A DNA stretch of 64,000 bases from Sipunculus nudus (Eukaryota > Annelida > Sipuncula > Golfingiida > Sipunculidae): the NCBI GenBank assembly GCA_026874595.1, contig CM049315.1, forward strand, positions 39,824,164 to 39,888,163, written 5' to 3'. Below are positions 45,305-56,509 of this stretch, in pieces. The translations under genes were made by a program, and so were the position numbers. The notes under the pieces are model-generated. The model did not search any database, was not told where the DNA came from, and saw nothing but the letters and a program-made list of their open reading frames with translations. Position 1 is the first letter of the stretch. Every line of letters starts with the position of its first letter.

Positions 45305-48130
45305 GTGGCAGTTGCGAAAAATAGCTTTTCAGGTGGTCATATATTATTTTCCCACACAAGTAGGGTGCTGTTTTGGCTCGTTATTAATAATCCTGTCCTT
45401 TAGTGTGCAGATGTATTTGATTTTTTTTGTATCTACTATGGAATTTTTGTTTATGGTTGTTGAAACTAGTCTTAAAACCCCCTTAATTGGGTCACTTTAT
45501 GAGGCGTTTCTCATCGTTGTCCCTTCTGACTGTTGCCGTATAGAACAGAACAGATCTTTTTTTTCAGGAAAATAGCCACAGGGCCTACAGTTTCAAACAT
45601 TATTCAACATTATTCAAAGTTTTAATTAAAAGCTGAACGAAACTTATCTGAATACATTCAGTTAAATAAACAAACTTTATATAAACACAGAGCACTCAGT
45701 TAACAAAATTAACTGTGTCTGGCTAAGGTTTTTCATAAATGTTTGGATTGACTGAATAATAAATTGAACCCTTATTGGAAAAAAGAATAGACAGTGATCG
45801 CATACAAATTGAATATTAAAGGGGCCCAATAACCTAAAAATGTTTTGAATAGACACCAAAAATAACTTAGTCCCTTTGGAATAAATATTTTCCTGCCAAG
45901 ATATTGCCCTGCAACCGTTTGCCTAATCCTGTACACGAGTGTTAAAACTGTGGACCGGGTGCGATCACATGTGTCAACATAAAAACACCAAGTACATCTT
46001 CCGGGCCACAACGTGTCAATCAAGAGATTCCCTTATTGACTTGGCCCAAAAAATGTGATACATGATCCCGCTGGCTGAAACATCGCGTTTTGCGGGTCAC
46101 AATCGGACTTCCGGTAAACAGACAGATGAGGGCTGTGTTTATCAACATGCAGAAACGTTACAGGCTGTTAACAGACGTATACGAGGTAATGAGGATGTGT
46201 GCTGCAGTGATAACGCTGGAGAACTTATGTATAAAGCAAAACTGAACTGATAGTGGGAACGAACAGGCATAATATTGCTCCTTAGTATGCCCCTTTACGA
46301 AATAAACACAAACAAATGTTTTGCGAACAAGTATGTTTTTTTTAAATTATATGTGCCTCAAAAATATTCAACAATTACCAATACATATTACCAGTTGAAT
46401 ATTACAGAAAATATGTAAATATATAAATAAACATATTAACAGAATAAAATAAATAATCGAATGAAATAATAGCTAGATATATCATACCTCCGTATCCTAA
46501 AAGGAAATATAAATCAAGTTTTTTAACAGTTCAGTGAACCATTTCAGTATCAAAGTTATATATTGCAGTATTCATATACATTTTCCGTATAGACACTGCA
46601 TTTGCAGCTGGCACGGGCCTTTCAATTGACATTCATCTTGTAAGTGGGGATTGAACATGTTATATTCCTTTTTTCTGTTTCTTTTGGTTTTCAATGTGGG
46701 ATTAAAATATTATAAACTTTCTTTGCATCCTCTTTTTCCTAAAGCTTTCATTCATAGTTTGGCTTTCATGAATAGCTATTCATTACAAGAGTTGTCGGAT
46801 ACACGCTTGCTAGTCAATATTAGAATATGTCTGATTAATATTGCAGGAGAATGGTTGGACTGTGCATGGATATAAAGCTGATCATTGTCTGGTTTTCTGT
46901 AAGGAAAGAAAATGTGCTTTGTAGACAAAATGTACCATCTATATTAAAGGCCCCAACAATGAATTATATGTTTCTCACGTACCGTTAGCGTCACTTAATA
47001 CCCCTGCGCCAAACGTTTTTATTGCCCAATTGTCACGTAGTCATCTTGTAACGGGCATGTTCGTTACAAAAAAAAATATGACTCCCGTTTCTTACTGTTT
47101 GCACTTCTGTTGATACTTGGGCCAGTTTTACCAAAGAATATACTTCAATGCGATTCCCCTAACTTAAACATGAATATCGTTTATTGTCTCATATAACCGT
47201 CTTTGTGAATTATTTCTTTAACGGCCGCTTTGCAGCGCCAGTGGACATAGCTAGAAATATGTTAATACGCTCGGTTTCCGTTTGTCATGGAACCTGACGT
47301 TGAATTGCATACAACGTCATGGAAACTTCCTGCGTGGGACCGGGAGCAAACTCTCTCGAACGATAATAAAGGAATAAACACGTCATATAACTGTACTCTA
47401 CATTAATTTTGTTTGCAAATGACTAAAGGCTATTTATTTTAACAATTCCAGTTAAAAAGCATAACTAATCAACGTGATTCTTCATAAACTTACTCAGTTA
47501 CTGTATGACTCATCCACTTGTGAACAGTAGGCATTTGCCGCCGTTCTGAAATGTTCCAAACGGCCGTAAATTAACAATTTTTATGTCAACAGAGACACGT
47601 GGATCAGAAGCGTAGCAAGTCTGATTATTTACTATTTTAATGTGAATAAAAATCATTTGTAAGAGTTCTTGCACATATAGGTCATGTTGAAGATATAACA
47701 ACTACTTAATATTATAATAAATTACATCATCTTATGAGATTTTGTCTGGCCCACATGGTTTTGTGGCTGTAATACCCAAATATGTTTATGAGAGAAGTAT
47801 GGCAGCTTAAGTTTTGCACAAATGTGTTGGCACCAATAGGAAGCCTCCTGGCTTTATTCAGCTGTCCAATCAGAAAACGGATATCTGAGAGCGATCAACA
47901 AGACCCAAACAAACACAACCGAAACAGAGGTATTAAGGTTTGAAGTCCCATAAATAATTTAACAAACCGTGCCATGTAACATATATCACGTAGATTTGTC
48001 ATTAAACATTCATAGAATAGCCCTGTGGTTCGTTTGTACGCATTCACTACATGTACCTAGAAATTTCAGCCCCAAATCGCAGCCCAAATTTTGATTGCGC
48101 GCCGCTGTATCAAATTGAATAGGTTTTTTT
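45305..48130. other. Long stretch without recognisable features
   Basis: About 2.8 kb. ORFs near 45312, 45772, 46062 and 46651 carry no known motif. A CCAAT-box-like TGTCCAATCAG near 47865 has nothing to support a promoter. Confidence 0.5.
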
Positions 48131-48132
48131 TT

Positions 48133-48165
48133 CAAGACTGAAGTACGTATGTCACTTCAGTCTTG
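48133..48165. repeat. Perfect 12-bp-stem hairpin
   Basis: CAAGACTGAAGT (48133-48144) and ACTTCAGTCTTG (48154-48165) pair perfectly around the 9-nt loop ACGTATGTC. It lies just after a T-run. Possible small foldback or structured RNA; nothing more can be said. Confidence 0.8.
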
Positions 48166-48777
48166 GTCAGGAGAAGGTTTCCGTAAAAACCTATACTAAT
48201 CTTAAAATAATTACTTGAAACGGGTCTAATTTTGTGTGATAGATTTATAATGTAAAATTTTGTCCTACAAAACGAAATTATTTGTGTAACTATACTAATT
48301 TCATCCTTTGTGATAGTCCTGTGAGAACAAACATGGCTGCTATCGCGGCCTATCGATAGACATTGTTTTTTTTAAGGAACTTCCAATATTCTTCGTTTGC
48401 AATTAAACTTTAAATACGACATATCATTAAAGGTTAAATAACACTTTAAGAAATGTGTATTGTATTTCTTAAAAAATGATCTCGGATATTGTTTAACAAT
48501 GCCTGACCGTCATGCATTTTGATGAGGAATCCCCATGTCACGACCTTCGTGTCAGAGCAAAACTTTGACACCCGTAGTCCTATGTAATCTTTGTTGCTTG
48601 TTAAGATTACACGTAAAGAGACGTAAAATGTCACATATTTTGAATATCCTTTCAAATGTTTGAGTAATACGACCTATACATACTTTATTATCTAATTTTT
48701 TAACCATAGGTTGTCATTTTTATGCCAGTGCATGAGAAAAACGATAGTTTACGCTATTTTGACGGTTAAAAAAATAA

Positions 48778-48838
48778 ATAAAAAGCCGCCCGCCCCGTCA
48801 TTTTGCGAGAAAAAAAGTGCATGAGAAACTTGATCAAT
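48778..48838 (+). mobile_element. Fragment of the Harbinger-like MITE right end
   Basis: GCCGCCCGCCCCGTCATTTT then AAAAAAAGTGCATGAGAAAC corresponds to the right arm of 36571-36852. A similar GTGCATGAGAAA occurs at about 48728. It abuts the end of the RT pseudogene below. Confidence 0.4.
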
Positions 48839-48865
48839 TTTGTTCGGTCTATGAAATCCGTACAG

Positions 48866-49860
48866 GTCAGGGTTTTTTCAATGGTTATTTAAAACCAACA
48901 TTTGAAATTAGTTTGATCATTTTCTTACGTGTGGTCTGCTTGGGGTCCAGATATCTTTGCGACCAAAACCATCATCTCGGTTTACATAGGCAAAGGGTAT
49001 TTTCTCTTAATTCTTTTTTTCTACACATCCAGATGGTAAAATTCGCACACTTCGGCGCCATCAAAGCATCCAATGATGACGTAAGAGGTTCCTTTATCTT
49101 CTTTCACAATGATACTGTCGTAGCCAAATAGAAGGCTTTTCCTGCTGTGCAGAATGATTTTGACAACATCATCGGGGATGGAGACAATGGTCTTGGCAAA
49201 TTTTAGGGCTTTCTACTGTAAATGAGGGATAATAAATAACTATATTAAACTTTATGAACTTTGATTTTGGCTTCAAATTAAATTTCTTGAACCAAGAAAT
49301 TATTTGTGCTGTATTATGCCACTGGTTTAGCTTGGTTTTCAATCACAACTGGATATTTATCATTTCCAGGCGCTTTTTGCTAATGATGCCTATTGCAGAT
49401 TTGGCTGAGTGTATCAGTCTACATTTGGGGTTTCCTGAAGAACTACTTTGTCTTTAAAGTGGTGTAAGCATTGCGCTCCGTAAGACATTTGATGTGGTCC
49501 GCCAGGTCAAGAGATACGGCAATTTCTTTAGCTTCAGCACTGATACTTTTAGAAATCCCTTGGTCTTCTTTTTGTATGTCTTTGTGAGGTTATCTGGTAG
49601 GAGTTTGTTATAGTCTTCTTTCGGCATACTAGATTGGTGGTCATATCTGTCTGGAATAGGAGCTTGTCTGGCTGTCTAATTGTCTTTACGTCACTGACCA
49701 TATGACTCACTGTTGCGAGCGTTCGAATCGTATATTCCGACCCATCTCATAAAAATCACTTTTAAACGACTCGATGCTCGCTTTGAGGGGGTAAATAAAT
49801 AGCGTGGAACCCATACATTTGCTTATCTGAATTTTTCCAGGGTTTTCGTGACGGAAAGTC
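48866..49860 (-). pseudogene. Degenerate reverse transcriptase of the 'YRDDG' type
   Basis: From 49860 down on the minus strand, pieces of one RT-like protein appear in changing frames: YGFHAIYLPP, DFYEMGRNIRFE, SDVKTIRQPDK, then MPKEDYNKLLPDNLTKTYKK (about 49560-49620). SAEAKEIAVSLDLADHIKCL (about 49480-49530), NPKCRLIHSAKSAIGI (about 49380-49430) and LNQWHNT follow. Next come IVSIPDDVVKIILHSRK, IIGCFDGAEVCEFT (about 49040-49170) and finally NRDDGFGRKDIW (about 48920-48990), where the usual YRDDG motif has N for Y. Frameshifts and stops are many. The order matches a reverse-transcriptase lineage I know from cnidarian and mollusc transposons, usually labelled uncharacterised. I cannot name the superfamily with certainty. 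The downstream third of the protein is missing, cut off near a MITE fragment. Confidence 0.7.
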
Positions 49861-50145
49861 TTCCATCACATTTCCCGAGTAGGCTTTCAACTTTGCTAAA
49901 AAGAAACTTGATGTAGATCTGGTCACTAGGAATAAGAATGATTACAAAGAATACTCAAATAAGTAAAATATTTCACTGCACGACACGAATTTCTGGCAGG
50001 GGGTAAATTAATAAGAGTGATCGACAAAGTACCTGGCACTGGAGCTGGTGCCATGGAAGGTGGAGTTTACCTCCGATGTAAAGGGCTAAATGGTCTTCAG
50101 GCGGAGCTAGAACAATATAACGATAAAAAAATAAAATGAGAGGGT

Positions 50146-50146
<1 letters not shown>

Positions 50147-50181
<35 letters not shown>
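50147..50181. repeat. (AT)n microsatellite
   Basis: About 35 bp, followed by (TG)n. Confidence 0.95.
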
Positions 50182-50184
<3 letters not shown>

Positions 50185-50210
50185 TGTGTGTGTATAATAT
50201 ATTTTTAAAT

Positions 50211-50585
50211 AACTTGATATAATATAATTCAATATATTATGGTGATAGAGCTCTACCATATAATAACGTTTTAAATTAATTAATGGTCAGTTACTTCAAC
50301 CGATTTTATGGCAGCATTTTTCATGGGAGTAGTATAAGAGTAGTTCAACAGATAAGGGAATCCATATATGTAACTTAAATATCAATGTAGCCGTAACAAT
50401 GTTCCCACGAAACAGCACTAAATGTACCATATATATATATATATATATAACTTGCATTGTTCACATCACATGAATTCGATACATCTAGGTGATAGTGCTC
50501 TACCATACGGGAGCGTTTATAATTAATTAATGTTTAGTTAGTTTGATATCATTCGTTAGTGCTAAATACTCTTTCGTGGGAGCTG
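50211..50585 (+). repeat. Diverged tandem duplication, about 240 bp apart
   Basis: 50211-50330 and 50449-50585 share, in order, AACTTG, GGTGATAGNGCTCTACCATA, TTAATTAATG, AGTTA and TCNTGGGAG. Between them at about 50399-50427 lies an inverted piece, GTTCCCACGAAACAGCACTA, matching the end of the second unit. AT runs separate and follow the units. Confidence 0.65.
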
Positions 50586-50614
50586 TTGCTATTGCTCTCA
50601 CTCATTAGGTACGT

Positions 50615-50620
<6 letters not shown>

Positions 50621-50699
<79 letters not shown>

Positions 50700-50752
50700 C
50701 ATATATATATATAAATATATATATGTGTATATATACATATATATATATATAA
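50621..50752. repeat. Long (AT)n array with GTATATATAC interruptions
   Basis: Pure AT at about 50621-50688, then alternating GTATATATAC and TATATA blocks. Confidence 0.95.
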
Positions 50753-51440
50753 TTAGACCCAATCCAAAACACACTTTGCAGTTTTCAAAGGTATTTTTTT
50801 TATTTGTACACAGGATTTATTTCCTTTGAGAAAGATTCTGATTAAATAAGATTTCTGACGTTCCGTACAGGTATTCCATATTGAAGTCTTTATAAATACA
50901 TTTTCTCTTTTGCCTCGGTGTCAATGCTCTGACGACCTTTAGTAAGTGTAGCCATAATCCAAAGTGCCAGTGCTAATCTAACAATATTCACATTTTTTTG
51001 TATGTTGAGAAATATTTGGCTCAGTGGTTGTTTATCTTGATTTCAGAATGATTACATAAAATGATAAAAGCTAAGAATACAAAAAAATATTAAGAAACCT
51101 GGATTACATTCACGTTAATTGAAACGATTTAAGGATAAAACCCCGTCTCCGGATGGAGGTGAAGTTTTCCAGCTTGCATCTGTCTCTCTGTCTGTCCCTT
51201 TTGCCGAAATTCATATCCTTTTGTAAATTTGTCTGTTGTCTGCCCAAGATGACTCAAAAGCTACAAAAGATTGCTCCGTGACTTGTTGGTGGCATGGTCT
51301 TTTGAATGAGGAAGAATGTGGCCATGCGATAAGAATACTATTTTGTTATTGTTATTATTCCCTCTTGGTTCATTTCAATATTCACGAGGTTAGAAATAAT
51401 CAGGAAGTCATAACCTGCCCTGAATATATCTCATCATCAC
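50753..51440. other. No recognisable feature
   Basis: Nothing supported; a CTGTCTCTCTGTCTGTCC stretch near 51179 may be a faint TCCGTC-type element head. Confidence 0.45.
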
Positions 51441-51445
51441 GTACT

Positions 51446-51517
51446 TAGGCTACGGCGTGGTTCGAACCGTGGACCTACAGCCCTGCAGTCCAGCACTTTA
51501 ACCACTATGCTATACGC
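51446..51517 (-). mobile_element. tRNA-like sequence (pseudogene or SINE head)
   Basis: On the minus strand, GGCGTATAGCATAGTGGTTA is a very good A box and CACGGTTCGAACC a very good B box, at normal spacing. In a cloverleaf reading the anticodon would be GCA (Cys). But the acceptor and T stems pair badly: the first three acceptor pairs form and the rest fail. So it is not a functional tRNA gene. It is either a decayed tRNA copy or a SINE head. Confidence 0.5.
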
Positions 51518-51800
51518 CCTTTCCCTTGAACACATCATTCAAATATTGAAATTATTAGATTGGTTTCAAAATAAAGGATGGTTAATTAAACTGGGCTGAT
51601 ATGGAAAACCGAGTCGACCTGGGACCAAACGTGTTCCCCGGAGCTTTAAGGTGCTGGTATCTTTTTTTTCAGAGTTTATTACCACTAGAACAGTAAAATT
51701 TTGAGGAAAAGAATTTTGTATACTCCTGCAAAAAAACGACTTTAACGTCCTTCAGTCCTTCCGATTTAGGACCCCTTGCTAACAAATTCGATACACAAAT

Positions 51801-51900
51801 AGATTCTCCCCCGGATGCCGTCCTCGGAGTGCTTTCGTGTCGCATCCCTTATCTAACCCAAACAAGTCGCGGAGGACGCCATTTTGCGTACCTGGATGTC
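51801..51900 (+). repeat. Conserved-core repeat, copy 2
   Basis: CCCCCGGATGCCGTCC then TCGGAGTGCTTTCGTGTCGC and ATCCC, followed by CCATTTTGCGTACC. Matches 22150-22300 inverted. A degenerate third piece, with CTTCCGTGTCACATCC, lies at 52495-52545. Confidence 0.6.
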
Positions 51901-52690
51901 ATATTCCTTCCTGTGACTGCCGGGTATCCCGCTCAATAGTTTTAAGCCTAAAGCCCAGACCCGGTGTTTCCATAGAGATTAACTTGATGATTTGACATGA
52001 TCAAACAGTAATATGAATAAGCAGTACTAATAAGTAGATCAACCTCTCTAAGCTAACCTTGTATATAGTGTTGATTATTACATAAATTATGATGCCTAGA
52101 CATAGGCAAATAGCTTCAGGTAGCCTGCCTTATACCTGGCACGCCAGCAGGTATTGACTGTAGGGTATTATTTTTCAAGTTAACCTGTCTGCATGTTGTT
52201 CTATCAGCGTGAGTGATCCAATCGGATGTCCGTCACGCACCGCCACAACTTAAGGCCACACCAACAAAAATATTACATGGAATCGCCGCTCTTATTTGGC
52301 ACTGAAATTTGGTAGAGCACCAATTCCTCGCCAATGAAATTGCACGTTGCAGCTCATGTCTTGATCTCCTCACATAAATCGTTACATTTCATACTATAGT
52401 TAGAGGATTTGCGTGTGGTCCAGAAAAATCCCACTCTAAACGTTGATGATACTCGTTCCCTTGCCAGCAATCTCTCACCGCAGAGAGATACTCGCCTGGA
52501 TGCGCTGTCCTCTCACTAATAATACTTCCGTGTCACATCCTGACGCCCTTTTGTCGAACTCTGGCTATATTACTCCCAGTAATTTGAAACCGCTCATGGA
52601 GGGGGTTGGGGGCCTACACACTTTAACATGGATGTGCCAAAATTAAACCGTTTGTATTAAAAACAGAAACTTTTTATTAAAAGATGTTTC
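51901..52690. other. No firm feature besides a weak repeat relic
   Basis: The relic at 52495-52545 relates to the conserved-core repeat. No exon recognised. Confidence 0.45.
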
Positions 52691-52691
52691 A

Positions 52692-53022
52692 GGCCGAATA
52701 AAGGTAGGGTTATCAGGCTCCGCGCGCATCAGTTTTAACCCCTTGCATCCAAAATTTTGATTTTGATTTCGAAAGAAAACAATTTTGAGCTCCAGCCTCT
52801 CAGAAATTCCTTTTAAGTAGATAAAATAATACAATATTGATAAGATTTCCATTGTTATGTAGTGCTTTAACCTGTTAAGCGAAACAATTCTGTTACTATC
52901 ATGCTTTTCCATGAATTTTTTTATCGAAACAAACAAAACAAAATAAAAAAAAAAACAAATGCCCTCGAGCACTGATTTCTGAAAAAAAAGAGTGTCCGAG
53001 AACCCAATCATTTTTTTTGGCC
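52692..53022 (+). mobile_element. Harbinger-like MITE, copy 2
   Basis: GGCCGAATAAAGGTAGGG at the left, and at the right GTCCGAGAACCCAATC then TTTTTTTTGGCC. The flanks are TTCA on both sides (52688-52691 and 53023-53026). The interior TTTTAACCCCTTGCATCC matches copy 1. The 4-bp flank differs from the TTA of copy 1, so the superfamily is uncertain. Confidence 0.65.
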
Positions 53023-53175
53023 TTCAGAAAATCAAATAAATTTGTATTGTCCATTCGCTTCATTTCAATCCGCGTACATGTTGGATATTTTGAATTCCTA
53101 ATGTTCTTTCTGTTGTCTCGACTGGTAATTTAAAAAATCATATTCTCCTTCATACAATTTGTTTTGGATTTAATA

Positions 53176-53569
53176 GTTGAAAATAAAGGTTGGGTTCTCA
53201 GGCACCGCCCGCGTCGAATAATCCCCCGTATCAAACATTTTTATTTTGTTATTCAAAATAAAATGACCACTTCGTGCTCCAGCATGGAGGCCGATAATGT
53301 GCCGTTTTTACTAAAATGCGTGCATGATCGCGTACACGCATGTTTCCGCTATTAACGCTAAAACATAACCGGACCTGCACGTATGCGTGTACGTGTTTTA
53401 GTAACAATCAAATGTTTGCAATCTGATTTAAGTGGCACCAATGCTTCTTGGTATGAGCGACGTCTAATTAAAAGTTATTAAAATTTTAATTAAATTTAAA
53501 AAATCGCCTCTTCTTACTGATTTCTGAAAAAAATGTGCCTGAGAACCAAACCCTTTTTTTGGTGTGGCC
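53176..53569 (+). mobile_element. Harbinger-like MITE, copy 3
   Basis: GGTTGGGTTCTCAGGCACC then GCCCGCGTCGAATAATCC at the left; TGTGCCTGAGAACCAAACCC then TTTTTTT and TGTGGCC at the right. It is longer than copy 1, with extra sequence at about 53260-53460. It lies 150 bp from copy 2 in the same orientation. Confidence 0.6.
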
Positions 53570-53575
53570 TAAAGG

Positions 53576-54570
53576 ACAAGTTTCCAGATGATCAAAGTTA
53601 GTCGATGAAACTAGATGACAGAAGTGTTTAGCATTTCAAAGGGAATCTGATATGGTCATCTTATTACTCAATGGACGAATGACAGTCAACCAGTGCAGAG
53701 ATGTTAATACAAACGTCTTCATGTTACATCGGTTTTGGAGCTTGATATCAATAATAAAACTTTAAACAAATTGAATTAAATGTACAGTGACAATGTTGTA
53801 TCATTTGTGTGCCTCATTGACAAAAAAATAAATGTTAATGTTAAGTATAGTTTGGTAAAATAATTGATAATGTTATTAACAAATAAGGCTAGGGAGACTG
53901 CGTCCCGACAAGTTTATTGATTAGTGATTTGGCAAATACGGTTTGACGGACAGCTCCTCAGGGAACAGTAAGCGATGGCACTATGGGCAGGCAGTCAGAC
54001 ATGTTGAAGAAACCTTATATAGTCAATGTTTTCTAGAGTGTCTATTCCATCCTGACATTCCTGTGTATCTAAGTTTTGCACTTTATATTTCATCTATTTG
54101 TCGCTATGGCAATTCTAGATCAGTTACAATGTTTATATACTTTTATTCAGTAATATTTTTTCAGGAGATACTAAAGGTAAGATACCAAATGCACGGAATG
54201 CGGCTTAGAATGCGGATAGCGGATAAAAATGTATTTTGACTTCATGTTGAACGCAAGTTATGTTGGATTCCATGTGCACGTAAATGACATGCTCGATTTA
54301 TTGTGAGGAACCGTACATATGGCCCAGTAAATGTGAAATATCTTGACACGCATTTCGCATTCCATGTTCCGTATTCAATATTCTATAACTTTGAAATATT
54401 CGCTTTAAGCGAATGATGATAATTAAGATAGGTTTCATTATTACACATAAACATACTTTGTAATGAGGTTTTGAATAACTGTAAATTATGGCGTCAAATT
54501 TAAGTGGCCATAATTTTTTATTTGTGTTAAGATGCAGGAGAGTAAATAGCCAATCATTTTTTAAAATAAA
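53576..54570. other. No recognisable feature
   Basis: The ORF at 53943-54239 has no known motif. Nothing else stands out. Confidence 0.5.
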
Positions 54571-54571
54571 T

Positions 54572-54760
54572 TAGTGGAACCTCTATAATGTTGGCACCCT
54601 TGGGACTGGGGAAAACTGCCTACTTTATAGGGGTGCCCACTATATGAAGGTCGTAAGTGTAACGTAAATATTAAGAACGAGACAAATCAGGACTTTCCAA
54701 ACTGCACACGATATAGAGTTGCCCACTTAATGAAGGTGCCCACTTGGAGGTGTTCCACTG
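54572..54760 (+). mobile_element. Pogo-like MITE (189 bp)
   Basis: The left end is AGTGGAACCTCTATAATG and the right end, reverse-complemented, is CAGTGGAACACCTCCAAG. The interior has GGCACCCTTGGGACTGGGG, typical of pogo/Tigger-type ends, and repeats of GTGCCCACTTNATGAAGG. TA follows the right end. Confidence 0.6.
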
Positions 54761-54816
54761 TATACACTTTTGAATTTTTCATGGATTGTAGAACTAGGTA
54801 TAATGACTAAAGCAAG

Positions 54817-54963
54817 GTACGCTCCATGGGTCGGACGTTGGAGATCGGCGGAGCCACCGGACCTTTGACCGGCAACTGTAACGCACTCTCATAGCCAACC
54901 GGGGATCGAACCCGGGCCACCAGCGGAGAGCGCCGAGCGTTTTACCGCTCGCCTGTTATATAT
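54817..54963 (-). mobile_element. tRNA-derived SINE, different family
   Basis: Minus-strand head with GGCGAGCGGTAAAACGCTCG (A-box region) and CCCGGGTTCGATCCCCGG (B box at about 54899-54916). It is followed by GAGAGTGCGTTACAGTTGCC and GGTGGCTCCGCCGATCTCC. The head resembles a serine- or leucine-type tRNA with an extra arm. No second copy in the window. Confidence 0.6.
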
Positions 54964-54969
54964 TGACAG

Positions 54970-55670
54970 GTGTATAGAAGCGCCTGTCGTCAGAATTTAC
55001 GCCTGCAATGTATCTACGCTACACAGAACAATATTATCTCATACTTACACACGATTTATACAGAGGAAAGGGTAGAATTGAAAATCATCTCCCGGTCGTC
55101 GGCGTTGAGTCGGTGGTGTTCTACGTCCGATGACTTAAGTGACAACTTGAGTATCTGAGGGACTAATCTATATCGCGATATATTTTGGTCACGTGGGTTA
55201 TAATTGTCACTGAGATTGCTTTATATGCCAAAAGTGTGTCCAAAGAGTCCATGGCAAAGAGAGGTATGTCAAGTTGAAATAAGACACAGCATATTAAATA
55301 GAGCTCCGTGATACAACCAACACACTTTATGATTGTAATTCTTGTGCGCATAGCCTCCAGACTATGTATCCTACAAGTGTCATAGAACTTTTCGTTTTGC
55401 TCAGGTCGGCGAAATAACTCGTCTTAAGTTAGTAAGAAAGGCTTTGGTTGAAATGTTTCAGAATTGTCCTAGTTTTTGCCTAGATGAATACTGTCATTTA
55501 ATATATTAATCGTCATGACAAACTGAAACCGGATTATAAGATATAACAGGGTTATAAAATTCTATCCCTTTATACTAGCTAGAATTTTTAGACAATCAGA
55601 TTTTTGAAACTATTGAGATTGCATGTTTCTTTTTCATTTTCTGATGGATTAACTTATTTTCAACACACTA
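54970..55670. other. No recognisable feature
   Basis: Nothing supported. Confidence 0.5.
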
Positions 55671-56040
55671 GAATTCGCATAGCCTTGACTGTCAGTTGTA
55701 ATATGTTGGGTATTACCTTTAAGTAAGACCGTGATCTGTGATCAACTCGGGGTTCCTCCGCATTCAGTATGCTTTTCCTTTCGCGAGATAAAGTGAAAAA
55801 TTTATACCCAATCTTAAGTTATACTTATGTACAACGTATTTTGATTGTTAATGTACATGTATTATATGGCTCCCTAATTATTTATAAAACAATGGAATTC
55901 GCATAATCATAAATGTCAGCGCTAATGTGTCGGGTATTACATTTAAGTAAGACCATTTGTGGTCAACCCGGGCTTCCTTTACATTCTGTCTGCGTTTCAT
56001 TGACGAGATAAATGGAACAATTTGGACCCAACCTTAATTA
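55671..56040 (+). repeat. Diverged direct duplication, about 160 bp, 224 bp apart
   Basis: 55671-55830 and 55895-56040 share GAATTCGCATA, TGTCAG, GGGTATTAC then TTTAAGTAAGACC, GATCAAC/GGTCAAC, a CATTCTGT-like block and CGAGATAAA. Substitutions and small indels show an old duplication. Confidence 0.7.
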
Positions 56041-56079
56041 CGCGGCATTGTACGTAGTGATCAATCAGCTCTAAAGATG

Positions 56080-56335
56080 AAGCTTTACCGAGCGGCAAGG
56101 GAGTGTTTTCCGTGGATTCCTAGCCCGGTCCTGAAGGGCGGCACCCTTTATCGATGTCTTGTAAGAGAACGCCCGTACGCTGGCGGTGATGCCAGCCATG
56201 TTGTCAGTACGCCGCTGATTGGCTAAAAGCCTAGCGCGTGGAGGCTCCACTTGGCATGCGCAGTTTCTCACTCCCTGTCTCTGTTTAAATATGTTGTTGG
56301 CTGCTGGATGGGCGCATTCACGGGGTCCGATTTGC
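56080..56335 (+). promoter_or_regulatory. Possible promoter region
   Basis: CpG-containing and more GC-rich than its surroundings. It has an inverted CCAAT box (GATTGG, 56217-56222) and an NRF1-like GCATGCGC (56254-56261), and a TTTAAAT near 56284. It is followed by a possible first exon ending at a splice donor, 56509|56510. No TATA box and no known gene nearby. Confidence 0.3.
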
Positions 56336-56509
56336 TTTGCTAGGGCTTTCAGCTGTTAAGAATTCAGTTGTTTATGACACCTTGGCTCTATGGAGAAGCC
56401 TTCCTGGGAAGCTAGACTTTGCATTCAAGAGTTTCTTACGACCTATTCCTTTGCCGCCTACTGCATGGATAAGAGAATCGGTTTTATTGTGTGAAACGTC
56501 AAAACACAG
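56300..56509 (+). other. Possible non-coding first exon
   Basis: Moderate-GC sequence that ends at AAAACACAG|GTTAGT, an acceptable splice donor. Its only early ATG (56291) opens a frame of about 22 codons that stops, so it would be a 5' UTR exon with an upstream ORF. Inference only. Confidence 0.25.

Noticed and set aside
47865-47875. CCAAT box as a promoter
   Set aside because: Isolated motif in AT-rich DNA with no exon, CpG richness or other site beside it.
51446-51517. Functional tRNA-Cys gene
   Set aside because: A and B boxes are good, but acceptor and T stems do not pair.
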